This document shows, in pieces, positions 25,601 to 41,483 of a DNA stretch of 64,000 bases. The DNA comes from Prosapia bicincta (lineage: Eukaryota; Arthropoda; Insecta; Hemiptera; Cercopidae). The number at the start of each line of letters is the position of its first letter. Position 1 is the first letter of the stretch. Made by a program: the position numbers and the translations under genes. Location: positions 143,644,192 to 143,708,191 of the forward strand of contig JBAIZL010000001.1 of assembly GCA_036971475.1 (NCBI GenBank), written 5' to 3'. Below the pieces are notes generated by a model. The model was not told where the DNA came from, ran no database searches, and saw only the letters and a program-made list of their open reading frames with translations.

Positions 25601-27910
25601 TGAAATAACAAAAGTTATTAAGTCACTGAACGACCTTTATATCAAGTGCGATACAATGACAGATTTATATGCATTCATTCTTCGGATCTCTAAATACATT
25701 ATTTCTAAAGAGTAGTTTCTAGTTTAGGCAAACAACTTCTGATATTTCAGTTAACATAAACGCATACTTACTTCTGCGTTTTTAAGGAATGAATTAAAGA
25801 CTCTCTTGATTACTAAACTGGGGTACCTCACCTAGCACTGTAATTTATATTCTTTTTAGATATATCTATAATATCCATAAATTACCACTTTCTATGTACT
25901 ACACGTCCTCGCAAAGGCAAACTGCGTTACATAACCAGTAAGTATCATTTAGTAGGTAAATATGTATTGCGTTACTAGAGTAATAGTTAAAGAATACCTC
26001 TAGAGTAAAACAGACAAGAATCTTCACAGGTAATGAATCAATCCACGTAAGAGAGCTAAGGTTAATAAAACTTTACTATTTCCTCTAAAAGATCCAATCT
26101 TGTATATTCTCCATTCACTAAAATAATTAAATTGGTTTTTATCAAGTAAAATATTTTCCTTGTTCCCGATGAGAAAAGAAATTTCCCAATAGGTTATAGT
26201 TGCCCAAGTATACTATTTCTTACCACTTTATTTATGTGTAATACCGAGCTTTAAAAGCCCATTTTAAAATAATTGTTGGGAGCAGTAGAACCTATTTCTC
26301 CTTACTATGATATACTTACCAAAAATATATTTCGAGAAGAAATAAAATCTAATACTGTAACAATAACGCAGAGTAAATATTTAAATTGTATAGAAACAAA
26401 CATTTTATACTTGCTTCAAAACATTTCATTGTAAATAATTGCTTTATTGTTTTTTTTAACAACATTTACATTACGTAACTGCCATCAATATATATTCTGT
26501 GTTTACAATGTGTACCAACATTTTTGCTCCCCAGATATTAAATTCCCCTTGGTTTAATAATCGATGTAGGATATATGTTGCACAAGGTTTAAGTCATTAG
26601 GCAATAAATGCACTCATACATAGTTTTTATCTTAAATGATGTTATTAATTTTTAGAATTGAAACATCTGAAATGGCTCAATTGAAGTACATAAAAATTAT
26701 AAAATTGTAAAGTTGTTTAAATAACTATCAGATTCATTTTAAAACAAAACTCAACTTTCGTTAAAGTTTTTATTACATTTTTTCTAGACTCTATTTATTA
26801 ACTTTAAAAAGATTATGAAGTATAAGTTAAGAAAAGACTTCCCGTACAAGTTTTATTTGTAATGTTGTACTATTACCTTTTTTACCACTTACATAATACA
26901 CGTACTGTAACACATGTAAAACATTGTTGCCAAGACTAAGTTTTAAAACTATTATGTCACTAAGTTTGTTGCTTGAAACATTTACCTAACCGGGGGAGTA
27001 TAGGGGTTTTCTTATTACATGGGATCGAATCTGAGTGGCTCATTAGCTTAATTAAGTTTTATTATGCTTAGACTTTGGTCTATATTGTACGGTAAAATGA
27101 ATATAACAGAACACGAACTTAAATAGAGGTCTATTTACTAAGTAAACAAACAATAAACTTTTTTGTAATTTTATATTAGTAATTTGTATCTTGATAAACA
27201 GAAATTACTATTTGGTAAATGCTTTTAGGATCCACGGGCTTAGAATGAAAATGTCTAGACCTAAATCCCAATTATATTTTAAAATTATTTAGGTTAATAA
27301 GACTGTTATCGTGAAAGTTGAACAATAATCGTTTCCAATGATTTATTACACGAAAATATAAACTTGTTATTAAAAAATTGCAATTACAAAGTGGAAAGCT
27401 TGAGAAATATCTAATTTATAATAAAGAGGTATTCTTATACACATGAGAATACTAAAAAAAGCTTATATATTACCGTTGAAGATAAATCTTCGTTACAAAA
27501 GACTTTCTAAATCAAATTGTAAACATGAGGAGGTCGTTGTCAGAAAGGAAACGAAACATGTACATATTGAAGTTATTACGTTTGTAGGCCATTTTGTACT
27601 ATGACAAGAGCATATTACCCTAACAATAGATGATGCAGGCCCCTTAGGTATTTGTAAAACAAATGAGACTAAATACTAATAAAATCCTTTTTTTAAGCAA
27701 AACTAAAAGTTACCACCTCTTTGGTGTGCCTAGGCTTTTTGTTGTAGCTTGAGTAGTCAATATTGAAGTAAGAATACCTTATAATTCTGTTCGTTTTTAA
27801 TTAATACTCATACATAATTTAAGACAATTTTTATATCATTTATTTTAAAATTTATTCTATAAATGCTAACAAAACGATAGCCTAGTTCCGCGTTCTTCAT
27901 ACAATGTAAA
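22691..27910. other. Long AT-rich non-coding stretch
   Basis: About 5 kb without a supported gene. A second AACCGACTTCAAAAAA fragment lies at 23518-23535. The minus-strand frames at 23046-23282 and 23471-23827 are Lys/Ile/Phe-rich and show no family signature. Confidence 0.5.
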
Positions 27911-27928
27911 CAACACACACACACATAT

Positions 27929-27990
<62 letters not shown>
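27911..27990. repeat. Compound (CA)n(TA)n microsatellite
   Basis: CACACA followed by about 65 bp of TA with one AAATAT interruption. Confidence 0.96.
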
Positions 27991-27994
<4 letters not shown>

Positions 27995-30037
27995 CTTGAA
28001 CTAGGCCTTATACACGCATCGGTACACCGTTTTTCTAATTAATTCAAAAATCGAGTGTAGTTTTAACTCTACTAAAGCTTAAATTATTATTATTACAATG
28101 GAGATAAATGTCCACACCTTACCCGACTAGTTATCTTTCCAGTCCGTGATATACCATTCAAACATACTGACCACCTTGTGACATTACAAGAAAAATCTCC
28201 ATCACTTCTGTTAGAATCTATTTCCTTAATCTTCTTAAAAATAGTTTTTAGTATGTCTACCGGAAATTGCTTTATTTTGTTGGTTTATTTTTTGTGTAAT
28301 GTAATTGAAGTACGTTGAGGTAATAGCGTAAATGATGTCTATTTAATGGTTTATTGCTATTCCTCAGGACACAAATCATTCTTGTCTAATAGTTGCCCAC
28401 CTCTGTATTTCGGGGGAAATGAACTATTGGCACTTACTTGCCAACGTCAATAAATGACTGATACGAGTAGTTGAAAATATTTGATCGAAATAAAGGCAGT
28501 TAAACAACCCCAAAAAAATATTTGATATTCCTATGAAATAAGTAAAACAACGAAAAGGTTTTGTAATGTTAAGAAAAAGTAGTATTTTAACGAAATAAAA
28601 TATTATAACACTAACATTTCTAAATGGTTGACAATATAAAAAAACTGAAAACATTTGCATAATGTTTTTCTCAAGAACAAGATAAGTAACATAATTTAAC
28701 ACCTTTTTAAAGACCCAACATCATCACTGCTACGGGCTTTAGAATTTATTACGCACTGGATAAATGTTCCAAGGGAATATGATTAGAAAAGAAATATTGA
28801 GATCCAGGAACGTGGAACTAAAAAGTAAATGACTGAACAGCTATGGTCAGTAACTATATAGGAAGATTCACATCTTTTTGTAAAAAGAAATATGTATTTA
28901 CCGTTTCTATCTTCTACTCTAAACTAATTTTTTATTTTTTATTCTTCATTAATTGGTTAGCCTAACACTGAAGCTACGTAAATTAATTATTGGATTGTCA
29001 CCCTTCACTGCTTTTGGATAAAGTGAGTCTTGTATCATTTTGAACAATCTGGTTATTTAAAGTTAGATTATCCAAAAAATATTTGTGAAAGTTGGAGTTT
29101 TTTTGGAACAGTGACGAGAAACATATTTTGCATATAGAAGCATCAATTATTATTACATAAAATAGACAAAATTAAAAAGTAAAATTGAAGTACATTTTAT
29201 GTAAAAAAAAATAATAAATTATTAGAATCATATTTATTTTAAACGTTTACTAAGATAAACGATTTATAGTTTACAACAATCCTCATGAGATGCATTTCCA
29301 GATAATATTTTACATAACATGACATTTCGCTAAAGAATATTTCAAGTTATACCTATTAACAAAGAATTATTTTGTACTCTCCCTTATTACCAGTGAAACA
29401 TATTAACTTATTGTACTATGATTTAATAGAAATATTTATAATGCGGCTTTAAAACTATAGTGTGAACTAAAAAGAATACCAAAAGAAAATTTAAAATAAA
29501 CCAACTACTTACGTATTTCAGAGGTACCTACGGTTATTTCATACCAGTCCAGTTTGTCCTTTCTTTTTCTGGCACTTTCCTGGTCATCCATGGGTTACAT
29601 TTTCACCCTCGTTTCATGGGTTTTCCACCAATAGATCTCCTAGTACAGATGACCAAATCTGCCTCGTCTTAGATTTTATGTTCCTCTAATCAGAGCTTTT
29701 TACGACTCTACTACCAAAGATATCTTGTACGAATTTTCGGAATCGTTCTTGGAAAATGCTAATTTTCAAACTACACATACCTCGGTCCCAGTGCCTGACC
29801 TCTTATCAGTGTCTCTAGCTTAGCTTTTGTAAAATTGCTTGAAATAATACTTTATTTAGATCACAACACATACGGCATTCCTATTTTCGTGTTACTAATT
29901 TCAAATTTTCAAAATCTCGAATAATGTTACAAGCACGTCACACAAAGTAGCTGCTTCAGTTTACAATAGCAACTTAATATGCTCAGATTTTGCATTTATG
30001 TATGCTTCTAACATTTTTGTTATTAGTTTCTTTATAT

Positions 30038-30040
<3 letters not shown>
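27991..30040. other. AT-rich non-coding DNA
   Basis: The minus frame 28424-28702 is Phe/Leu-rich without recognisable features. Bases 29520-29820 are somewhat GC-richer and may be a degraded repeat, but no domain is readable in either strand. Confidence 0.45.

Positions 30041-30078
<38 letters not shown>
30041..30078. repeat. (TA)n microsatellite
   Basis: 38 bp of TA. Confidence 0.95.
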
Positions 30079-30082
<4 letters not shown>

Positions 30083-31479
30083 TTATAGGTTTTATTCTTT
30101 CTTTATATATAGTGAAACTCTTCTATTTGATATCCGTACTAGCTAGCCAAATATTTACTAAACTAATATAAAAAAATATAAATTCAGAAAACGAGCATAA
30201 TATCGAAAATTATTTAACTACACAACAGCCACCGTATATAGATATATACAGTTATCATATATCGTGGTAAGATAATGTAGGAATCAAGACTAACATGTAT
30301 TATATTGTTAGAATTTATTTCTATTTAGTTTAATGATGAAACTAGCAGGTAGATTAATAAAATTATTACTAAATCATAATATATTAATAATAAGATTTTC
30401 ATTTATTATTATTTCGTAATAAATTTATATCAGTATTTATCACTTTAAATTTTGCATTCAAATAGTACTGGATTTAAATAAGTTTTCAACTTTTTCTCTG
30501 CATACATTTTCTTTTTCTCAATAAATTAATAAGGCTCATTATATATTAAATTTGTAATCATTTTTTTTAAATCACCTATTTCAGGCCGTTTATAGAAATT
30601 TGTAAAATTTGGCGGCTTAGGTTTTCTGGACTTTTATAACATCCGGTATTTTATAGAATATTATATATAATATACATTTATTTGTTTAATTTTCACATTT
30701 TTGCTTACTAATATCCTTGTTTTTATTGGTTATTTTGCTATTTTTATTCTATGGGTTCTATGTTTTATTCAATTAATTCTATTGGCTATTTGGTGAAATT
30801 CTAAAAACCTTTTACGCTGATGAAAACCTTGTATATGAAACTATTTGTTTAAAACCTGTTGTGAGGCTCTTATGTTCTCAATCGTTTGTCTCAAGGGACT
30901 GACGTATCTCATTGACGTCTAGTTCCAATGGTCTTACCATATTCCAATAATCTAAACAGTTTTAATGAATTTCATTAAATTTTTCCTAAAAACATTTTTG
31001 TATTGTCTGTTTATATTCTCGCTTAATCGATTTTTTTAATAATTGTAATAATTTATTTAGCCAAATACCTATTACCTGTTTTTTTAGTGACTGTGGATTT
31101 TTGAGTCAAGAGATTGACTAAAATGGTTTTGTCAATTCTCTATAGTGATATATAACCTCACAGCTGAAAACATACACATTAAAGTCATTACGAAACTTAT
31201 ATACTATCTTACGATTTGTCATACAACTGAGGTGACCCTAGTTTAGTTGTGCAACGTATGATCCAGCTAAACGTACTTTTTGCAGACCCGTTTATTATTT
31301 TTAAACAAGCTCTTCCAGAAAACACGTCTTTAGACTTTAGTTGAAACGTACTAGTTTTACAGCTAGCTAAATATTTACTTATTTTTAAGAGTGATTTCCT
31401 ATTGTGTCACAATAAGCCTTTATTTATATGAATCTACTATTTTATTATTATAAAGTGAATGTTATGTTTGCTTTAAATT
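30079..31479. other. AT-rich non-coding DNA
   Basis: Nothing recognised. Confidence 0.5.
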
Positions 31480-31775
31480 TTACAACTGTATAAACCCACC
31501 GCGTAATAATTTTAATTTAAATAAATAAAATCTCTATACCACAAATATCATTTTAATTTATTTAATAACTTAGGTACACTCCAATTGCATAGCAACCATC
31601 CTCCGAGGTAATTTACAAACAAACTAATTAGTTTATTTTGTAAATTAGTCCTCAGGAGGATTGCTATGCAATTGAAATGTACATTACGTATTAAATAATT
31701 GAAAAATTATTTGTTACAAAGAGGTTTTATTTATTTAAATTAAAAATTCCACACGGTTTATTTATACAGCTGTAA
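31480..31775. repeat. Imperfect inverted repeat, about 140-bp arms
   Basis: The best-paired core is CAATTGCATAGCAA (31582-31595) with TTGCTATGCAATTG (31661-31674). Pairing continues inward through TCCTCCGAGG against CTCAGGAGGA, and outward through AATTTAAATAAATAAAA to ACAACTGTATAAA against TTTATACAGCTGT. Arms differ by perhaps one base in five, so it is much older than the perfect palindromes. Probably a foldback or MITE remnant. Confidence 0.8.
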
Positions 31776-32884
31776 CTACGAGTACTCGGTCAAACGAGCA
31801 TAATAGATTCCAGAAATTACATTTGAAAGTCTAGTGTTTAACGCATATAAATTATTTAAGATGAGTGAAAATAAGAAAATAACTCCTAAATTTATTAAAG
31901 AATAGATATAAAAATAAAATAGTCTAGAACGGGTAAAGTTCCACCGTTGGCAAAGGTGAATTTGTTAAATTTAGACATAAAATAACTTTATTGTTAATTA
32001 GGTTCAGTGGAATTGGATGTATATATTGTACTGTATATTTTGATGATATGAACTTCAATTATTATTGCACATTACCAATTGCGTCGCAATGGGTTATCCA
32101 ACACTCATTCTTTTTAATAAATTCATAAAACCATTAAGCATTAAACACATTGTTATATTTGTATCGATTTCATATTTTTATTCTGATTTTTTCATTAAAA
32201 AAATAATAATTCGTTGTAGGCAGTGTTTTTTTTTTTTTTTTTGGCAAAATGATCTCAAAGAAAATAACACATTCTCCACCAATATCATAAAACGATTTAT
32301 TTTTTTATTCAAGCTTAAATAGTATTGGTTAATTTATATTTTCCTTAACTAATTACAAGTTCAGTAGGTTGTTATATTGATATCTCAGTAATAAAATAAT
32401 GCAAGCATGTATTATTTAATGTATTAACATATATCGTATATCCTTGTCAAATTACTATTCAGTTTTCAAGAATGAAATCAAGCTTTTTGAAATTTTATGT
32501 TATTGAATTTCTAAAAAAAAACTTAATATTTTAACCACAGAACCTAAACTTTCTAAATTATTTAGTTCTTCGTTTGTTTTCTCGCCATAGTTGTTTTGTG
32601 ATATAGTTCATTGGTGTAAAAATATTTTAAAGTTTTAGAAAATGCATTGCATGTTGACAATATGGATCACGGCCAAGTTTAATAAGGTAGAGCATAACTC
32701 GTGCGTGTTTCCAGGTGAAAATATGGTTATTTTTATTCCTAATAATAATATTATTAATACAAATTCTTCATAATAGTTGAACTTTTCTCAGAGGTATTAC
32801 TTCAAAACTAAAGTTTGTTATTGTTTTATGTGTCAAGCGAAGTAAAACTAAAACGATGTTAAAAATAAATTATATTTAATGTTA
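31776..32884. other. AT-rich non-coding DNA
   Basis: A T run at 32227-32242. No gene is supported. Confidence 0.5.
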
Positions 32885-33127
32885 TGTATTTATGGATCTA
32901 GGACGTTTCGCCGCAGCCGTTTCGCCGAAAAATACGGAAAAAAACTTTCCTTCACACTTTTTCCGAGGCTTAGGACTGGCAGCAATTTGCTAGCGTGTTC
33001 AAAAGTTTTTTTTTTGTTTTTTAAATATTTTGTTGTTTTTTTTTAAATTTTCCTATTTTTTGTTTTGTTGGCGAAACGGGCTTGCGGCGAAACGGCCGCG
33101 GCGAAACGTACCATTCCTTGTATTTAT
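32885..33127. mobile_element. 225-bp foldback/MITE with GTTTCGCCG modules and 9-bp TSD
   Basis: TGTATTTAT occurs at 32885-32893 and again at 33119-33127, directly flanking a 225-bp element (32894-33118). The left end carries GGACGTTTCGCCGCAGCCG then TTTCGCCG. The right end is the inverted form, with three GGCGAAACG modules ending at GGCGAAACGTACC (33100-33112). The ends are strikingly GC-rich in an AT-rich setting, while the interior is T-rich and non-coding. A 9-bp duplication fits Mutator-like elements. hAT (8 bp) is the alternative if one matching base is chance. Confidence 0.75.
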
Positions 33128-37213
<4,086 letters not shown>

Positions 37214-38654
37214 CGTATTTAAATGAATCATTCAATTAAAAAACAGAGAGAGAGATAAGATGTTATATATTTGGAACAAAACCTTTTGCCTTTAGATGTA
37301 ACCTTTAAACAAAACAGACAGATGAGTTATTAATATGTTTCATTAATTTCTGATCCTAACAAGTATTTTTCATCAGTATGAATATACCTATACCCTTTTT
37401 ATTAATAAAGCTCAAGAGACAGAAACTGACAATTAGTTTTTATTACCACTTCGTGAGTTATTTAACTAACATAAGTTATATGTTTAGTTTTCTAGCTTGA
37501 TGGTAATATATAAAGAATACTTGTAAATTTATATATTTTGAGCATTTAGAATTATATATATTTAATTTCAATAATAATTACATAATATCAAGTAGCACAT
37601 AATATCAAGTATGACATAAAAATGTAAACTAAATATTTTTGTCAAAAAACAAATATGAAAAAATTTGTGTAAGCACTAATATGTACCTTGTTCGTAATAC
37701 AAACATTACACCATCTACTGATGCTGTAATACATTACAACATCTACCTCACTACACAGGTGCGCAAAGAGTCATGTGGTAATCTAGAAGAATTGCATGCT
37801 TCACTTGTGATTGTTTGGATAAGCATTGTTGCAAAGGGATACGTAGAAACTCGAAATAAAAAAAAAAACATTTTTGCTAATAACATTTACCTACTTTAGC
37901 TCTTGCAGAAATGAAGAGAGAGAGAGACACAGAGAGAGAATCAGGTCTCATTGCATCAATTTTTCATAACTTTTTTTATTCTTCTGCTATTTACATCAAC
38001 GGTCAAAACTTTGGATAAATCTTCGTTAATTTAGTAAACCACTTACAATATTGGATGTAGGATTAAATTTATTAACCAGAATATGTCCCGTTAAACGATC
38101 ATTATTGATAAGTGGATAACGCTTTCAGTTACTGTACGTTTATTTGTAACGTTTTGAGGAAAAAACAATTAATAAGAAATAAAGTATTGGAAATTATGGC
38201 AATTTTTAGACAATGAAAAATAGGATAAATAATCAATTAGAATATAGGTGGTTGTAATAATGATTTAGAAAATATAGTGTGACATATAGTGTTACTGGGC
38301 TGAAGACAAGTGCGTAGTATATTTTGATACGATAGATAAATAAATAACATTTTTGTAAATACGAGTTCTTCCATAATATGTTGTCAATATTTTATACATG
38401 AGTCTATTTCCCAATATTTAGATTCTGTTAATATAACCATAAATAGAAATTACAATATGGTATAATTAGAAATTTAAATCCCTTAATTATAAAAGTGGGT
38501 ATTATTTAATATTTAATTCATTTAATTTTTCCCCCCAGTCGTGAGTTGTGTAGCTTTCGCTGGAAAATATTTGGACGAAACTTGAATTAAAGCAAAAAAA
38601 ACTTGAACTTTCCAATGCCCTAAATTTCAAACCGCTTACGTATTCAACTCAGCC
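37214..38654. other. AT-rich non-coding DNA
   Basis: GA-rich tracts at 37243-37256 and 37911-37940. The 37639-37899 frame is not supported as a gene. Confidence 0.5.
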
Positions 38655-38775
38655 TTTGTTGGTTCGTTAGCTTTAAATTGAAACAATATAGGCCCTACTA
38701 TGCAAAAGCTTAGCTACGTGTAAAGAGTTTCAGATATCGTGGGCAACACAAGTTCGTTACAATGGATTCTCGAAG
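38655..38775. repeat. Dispersed repeat, copy 1
   Basis: Matches 63832-63945 on the same strand: TTGGTTCGTTAGCTTTAA, TTGAAACAATATA, then TTTCAGATA, CAAGYTCGTTACAATGGAT. Family unknown. Confidence 0.8.
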
Positions 38776-39173
38776 ATCACCACCCTGAGTCTTATATTGA
38801 TACTATTATAAGTATACACTCCAGACCACTATTGGGTGATGGAAATTCTGTTAGTTTTTTGCTGTAGCAAAACTATAAGAACAAAAATGAAACACAATTT
38901 TTAAAAAACCGCGATTGGTCGCACCATCAAAGGAGTCATAACAAAAAATGTTAGTGTAAAGAAAATTTTTATTTATTTTGTATTACAGAATTCATGAGCT
39001 AGATATGTGTTTTTGACCTTATCTGACACCTTTTTTAGTTTTAATCCTAAGACTATACGCTCTGTAGCCATTTGGGGTGGGGGATGTATAACTCAATTTT
39101 ATATAACGTTAGCTTCACTTTTTTTTAACAACAAATACAGTTTTATTTTGTCAAAATAATAGAAAATAAATAA
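38776..39173. other. Non-coding flank of the CACTG-ended transposon
   Basis: No feature is recognised. It ends with AAATAA, whose last three bases repeat as TAA on the far side of the element. Confidence 0.5.
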
Positions 39174-41483
39174 CACTGCACAACAAAGTTTTTGTTTCGA
39201 GGTTGAAATTAGCTGATTTTAATGTATTTCCTCGTGGTAAAACCGAAAATGACCATACAAATTATATATTAGCTCGTATTTCAGATATATATATATATTG
39301 AGTTTTCAACAAATGAAATATTTCATTACCAACAGTTGGTACACAGGTTTGTTTACATAATTTCCCTCTCTTCAGCTGTTCATAAGTAGTAAACATAACC
39401 TATGTGAGTTTGTCAGTTGTACGCACGTGGTTGCTATTGAAATTATTGTGTGAAGTTGATTTTTAAATTAATTTTAGTGCTGATCTGAAATGCCTCGAAA
39501 GTGTGTGAATTCTGTCGATAGCTTTTGCTATATATGTGGTGAAATAACATTTTTGGCTCAGAAACGTAAAATGACACCTATCGTTAAGACTGCCTATGAA
39601 CATTATTTTGGTGTGAAAGTTGGGGACCAAGATAAATCATGGGCTCCTCATATTTGTTGCAATTCTTGTTCCGTCATATTGTGAGAGTGGCTGAAAAATA
39701 AAAACCGGGCAATGGCTTTTGCAGTACCTATGGTTTGGCGTGAGCCTACCAATCATACAGACGACTGTTATTTCTGCTTAACTCCTCCCATTAAGCAAGG
39801 TTTATCTATGAAGAAAAGAGGAGCGGTTAAATACCCTAATCTCCCATCTGCTCTTCGGCCTGTACCACACTCAGACACTTTGCCAGTACCTTCTCCACCC
39901 CAAAACTATGAAATTTTAGAGGAAGGTGATGAAGACTGTTTAGAATTAGCAACCCATCCTTCAACATCTTATGACCCTGATTTTCAGGTAAGCGATAGAT
40001 CTAGTGATCCGCACAAAATTAGTCAAGCAGAGTTGAGTGACCTTATAACAGATCTTGGCTTGTCTAAGGTAAAGGCTGAGCTTTTAGGGTCAAGACTACA
40101 ACAGTGGAATATTCTAAAACATGATGTGAAAATATCTCAGTACAGACAGCGTCAAAAAGATTTGCTTCCTTTTTTTGAAAAAATTAAAACCTCGTAGTTT
40201 GTTCTGATGTTAATGGTTTGATGGACTGCTTCAAATTGGTTCACACTCCATCTGAATGGAGACTGTTTATAGACTTTTCAAAACTAAGCTTAAAAGCTGT
40301 ACTTCTGCATAATGGAAATCAGCTACCTTCTATTCCTATAGGTCATGCAGTACACATGAAGGAAACTTATATAAATATGAAAACACTTCTCCAATCAATC
40401 AAATATGAACAACACAAGTGGCAAATCTGTGGTGATCTGAAAGTCATTGCTATACTCCTAGGAATGCAATTAGGGTTCACCAAGTACTGTTGTTTTTTAT
40501 GTCTGTGGGACAGTCGGGATAGAAAATCTCACTATAAAAAAGTGAACTGGCCTACACGAGACCTAAACCTTAATGAGAAAAATGTAGTTTACGAGCCTCT
40601 TGTAGATCCTAAGGATGTTCACTTACCCCCATTACATATTAAGTTGGGACTAATGAAAAACTTTGTGAAGGCCATGGACCAGGAAGGACAAGCTTTTAAG
40701 TACTTGAGAGCAAAGTTTCCCAGGTTAAGTGATGCTAAAGTCAAGGAAGGCATCTTTATTGGGCCTCAAATCCGTGAAATCGTAAATGATCCTGCTTTTG
40801 ACATGATTGTAACAGGAAATGAAAAAAGAGCCTGGGAAGCCTTTAAGGGAGTTGTACATGGGTTTTTAGGTAACAAAAGAGATGATAACTTCACAGCATT
40901 GGTTAAAGAGCTTCTTCAAGCTTACCACCAACTTGGATGCAACATGTCCTTAAAAATTCATTTTCTTCACTCTCATCTTAATTTCTTCCCACAAAACTGT
41001 GGAGCTGTGAGTGACGAACATGGAGAAAGATTCCATCAAGACATTGCCTTAATGGAACAGAGATATCAGGGCCGTTGGAATGAAGCAATGCTTGCAGACT
41101 ACTGCTGGTCTGTGTGTAGGGATGCTCCAGAAGTGTTTTATAAAAGACAAGCTAAACGACAGCGATCTTACAATGAATCGGATTGACTTAATTGAAATTT
41201 GGTGGTACAAACGTCTTTTATTTGTCAAAACACTAAGAATAATGTTTTTTTAATCAATTTTGTACTTGAAATATTGTAAAAGAAACATAACAATATTGTT
41301 TTATGTACTTTCACTTTTCACGTATAGTATAACTACTCTTTAAGATTAAGTACTGTGTATCTCAAAAACCAAAGCTAATAAAATTTTTTCATTGTTATTT
41401 TCGTTTTTATCACCCCAAAATTAGTAGAAATTGACTAATTTAGTGTAGGAAACATTCAAAAAATATTTTTTTGTTGTGCAGTG
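39174..41483 (+). mobile_element. Nearly intact 2.3-kb DNA transposon with CACTG ends (CMC-like)
   Basis: The left end CACTGCACAACAAA (39174-39187) is exactly inverted at the right end, TTTGTTGTGCAGTG (41470-41483), with weaker pairing inside (GTTTTTG against CAAAAAAT). Flanks read TAA on both sides, a possible 3-bp target-site duplication. It contains a single gene, in two nearly continuous frames. CACTA/CACTG ends, a short duplication and the C-x2-C/H-x4-H pattern in the transposase fit the CMC (CACTA-Mirage-Chapaev) superfamily. This is inference; the family could also be one not yet named. Confidence 0.8.
39490..41186 (+). pseudogene. CMC-like DDE transposase, one nonsense codon and one frameshift
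   Basis: ATG 39490 opens a frame with an N-terminal zinc-binding region (CYICGE near the start; CCNSC near 39655-39670). It stops at TGA 39682-39684 and resumes in the same frame as EWLKNKNRAMAFAVPMVW, DDCYFCLTPP and an acidic linker, up to TAG at 40195-40197. A frame change at about 40188-40197 leads into VVCSDVNGLMDCFKLVHTPS and a 322-codon frame ending at 41186. Counting that frame from 40218: candidate catalytic Asp19 (FIDFSK), Asp73 (CGDLK) and Glu267 or Glu270 (SDEHGER), with C92-x2-C95 and H135-x4-H140 between. This pattern is described for CMC and Transib/RAG1 transposases. Only two lesions separate it from a full reading frame, so it died recently or complete sister copies exist. I recall relatives as multi-copy genes in arthropods. 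Confidence 0.78.
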
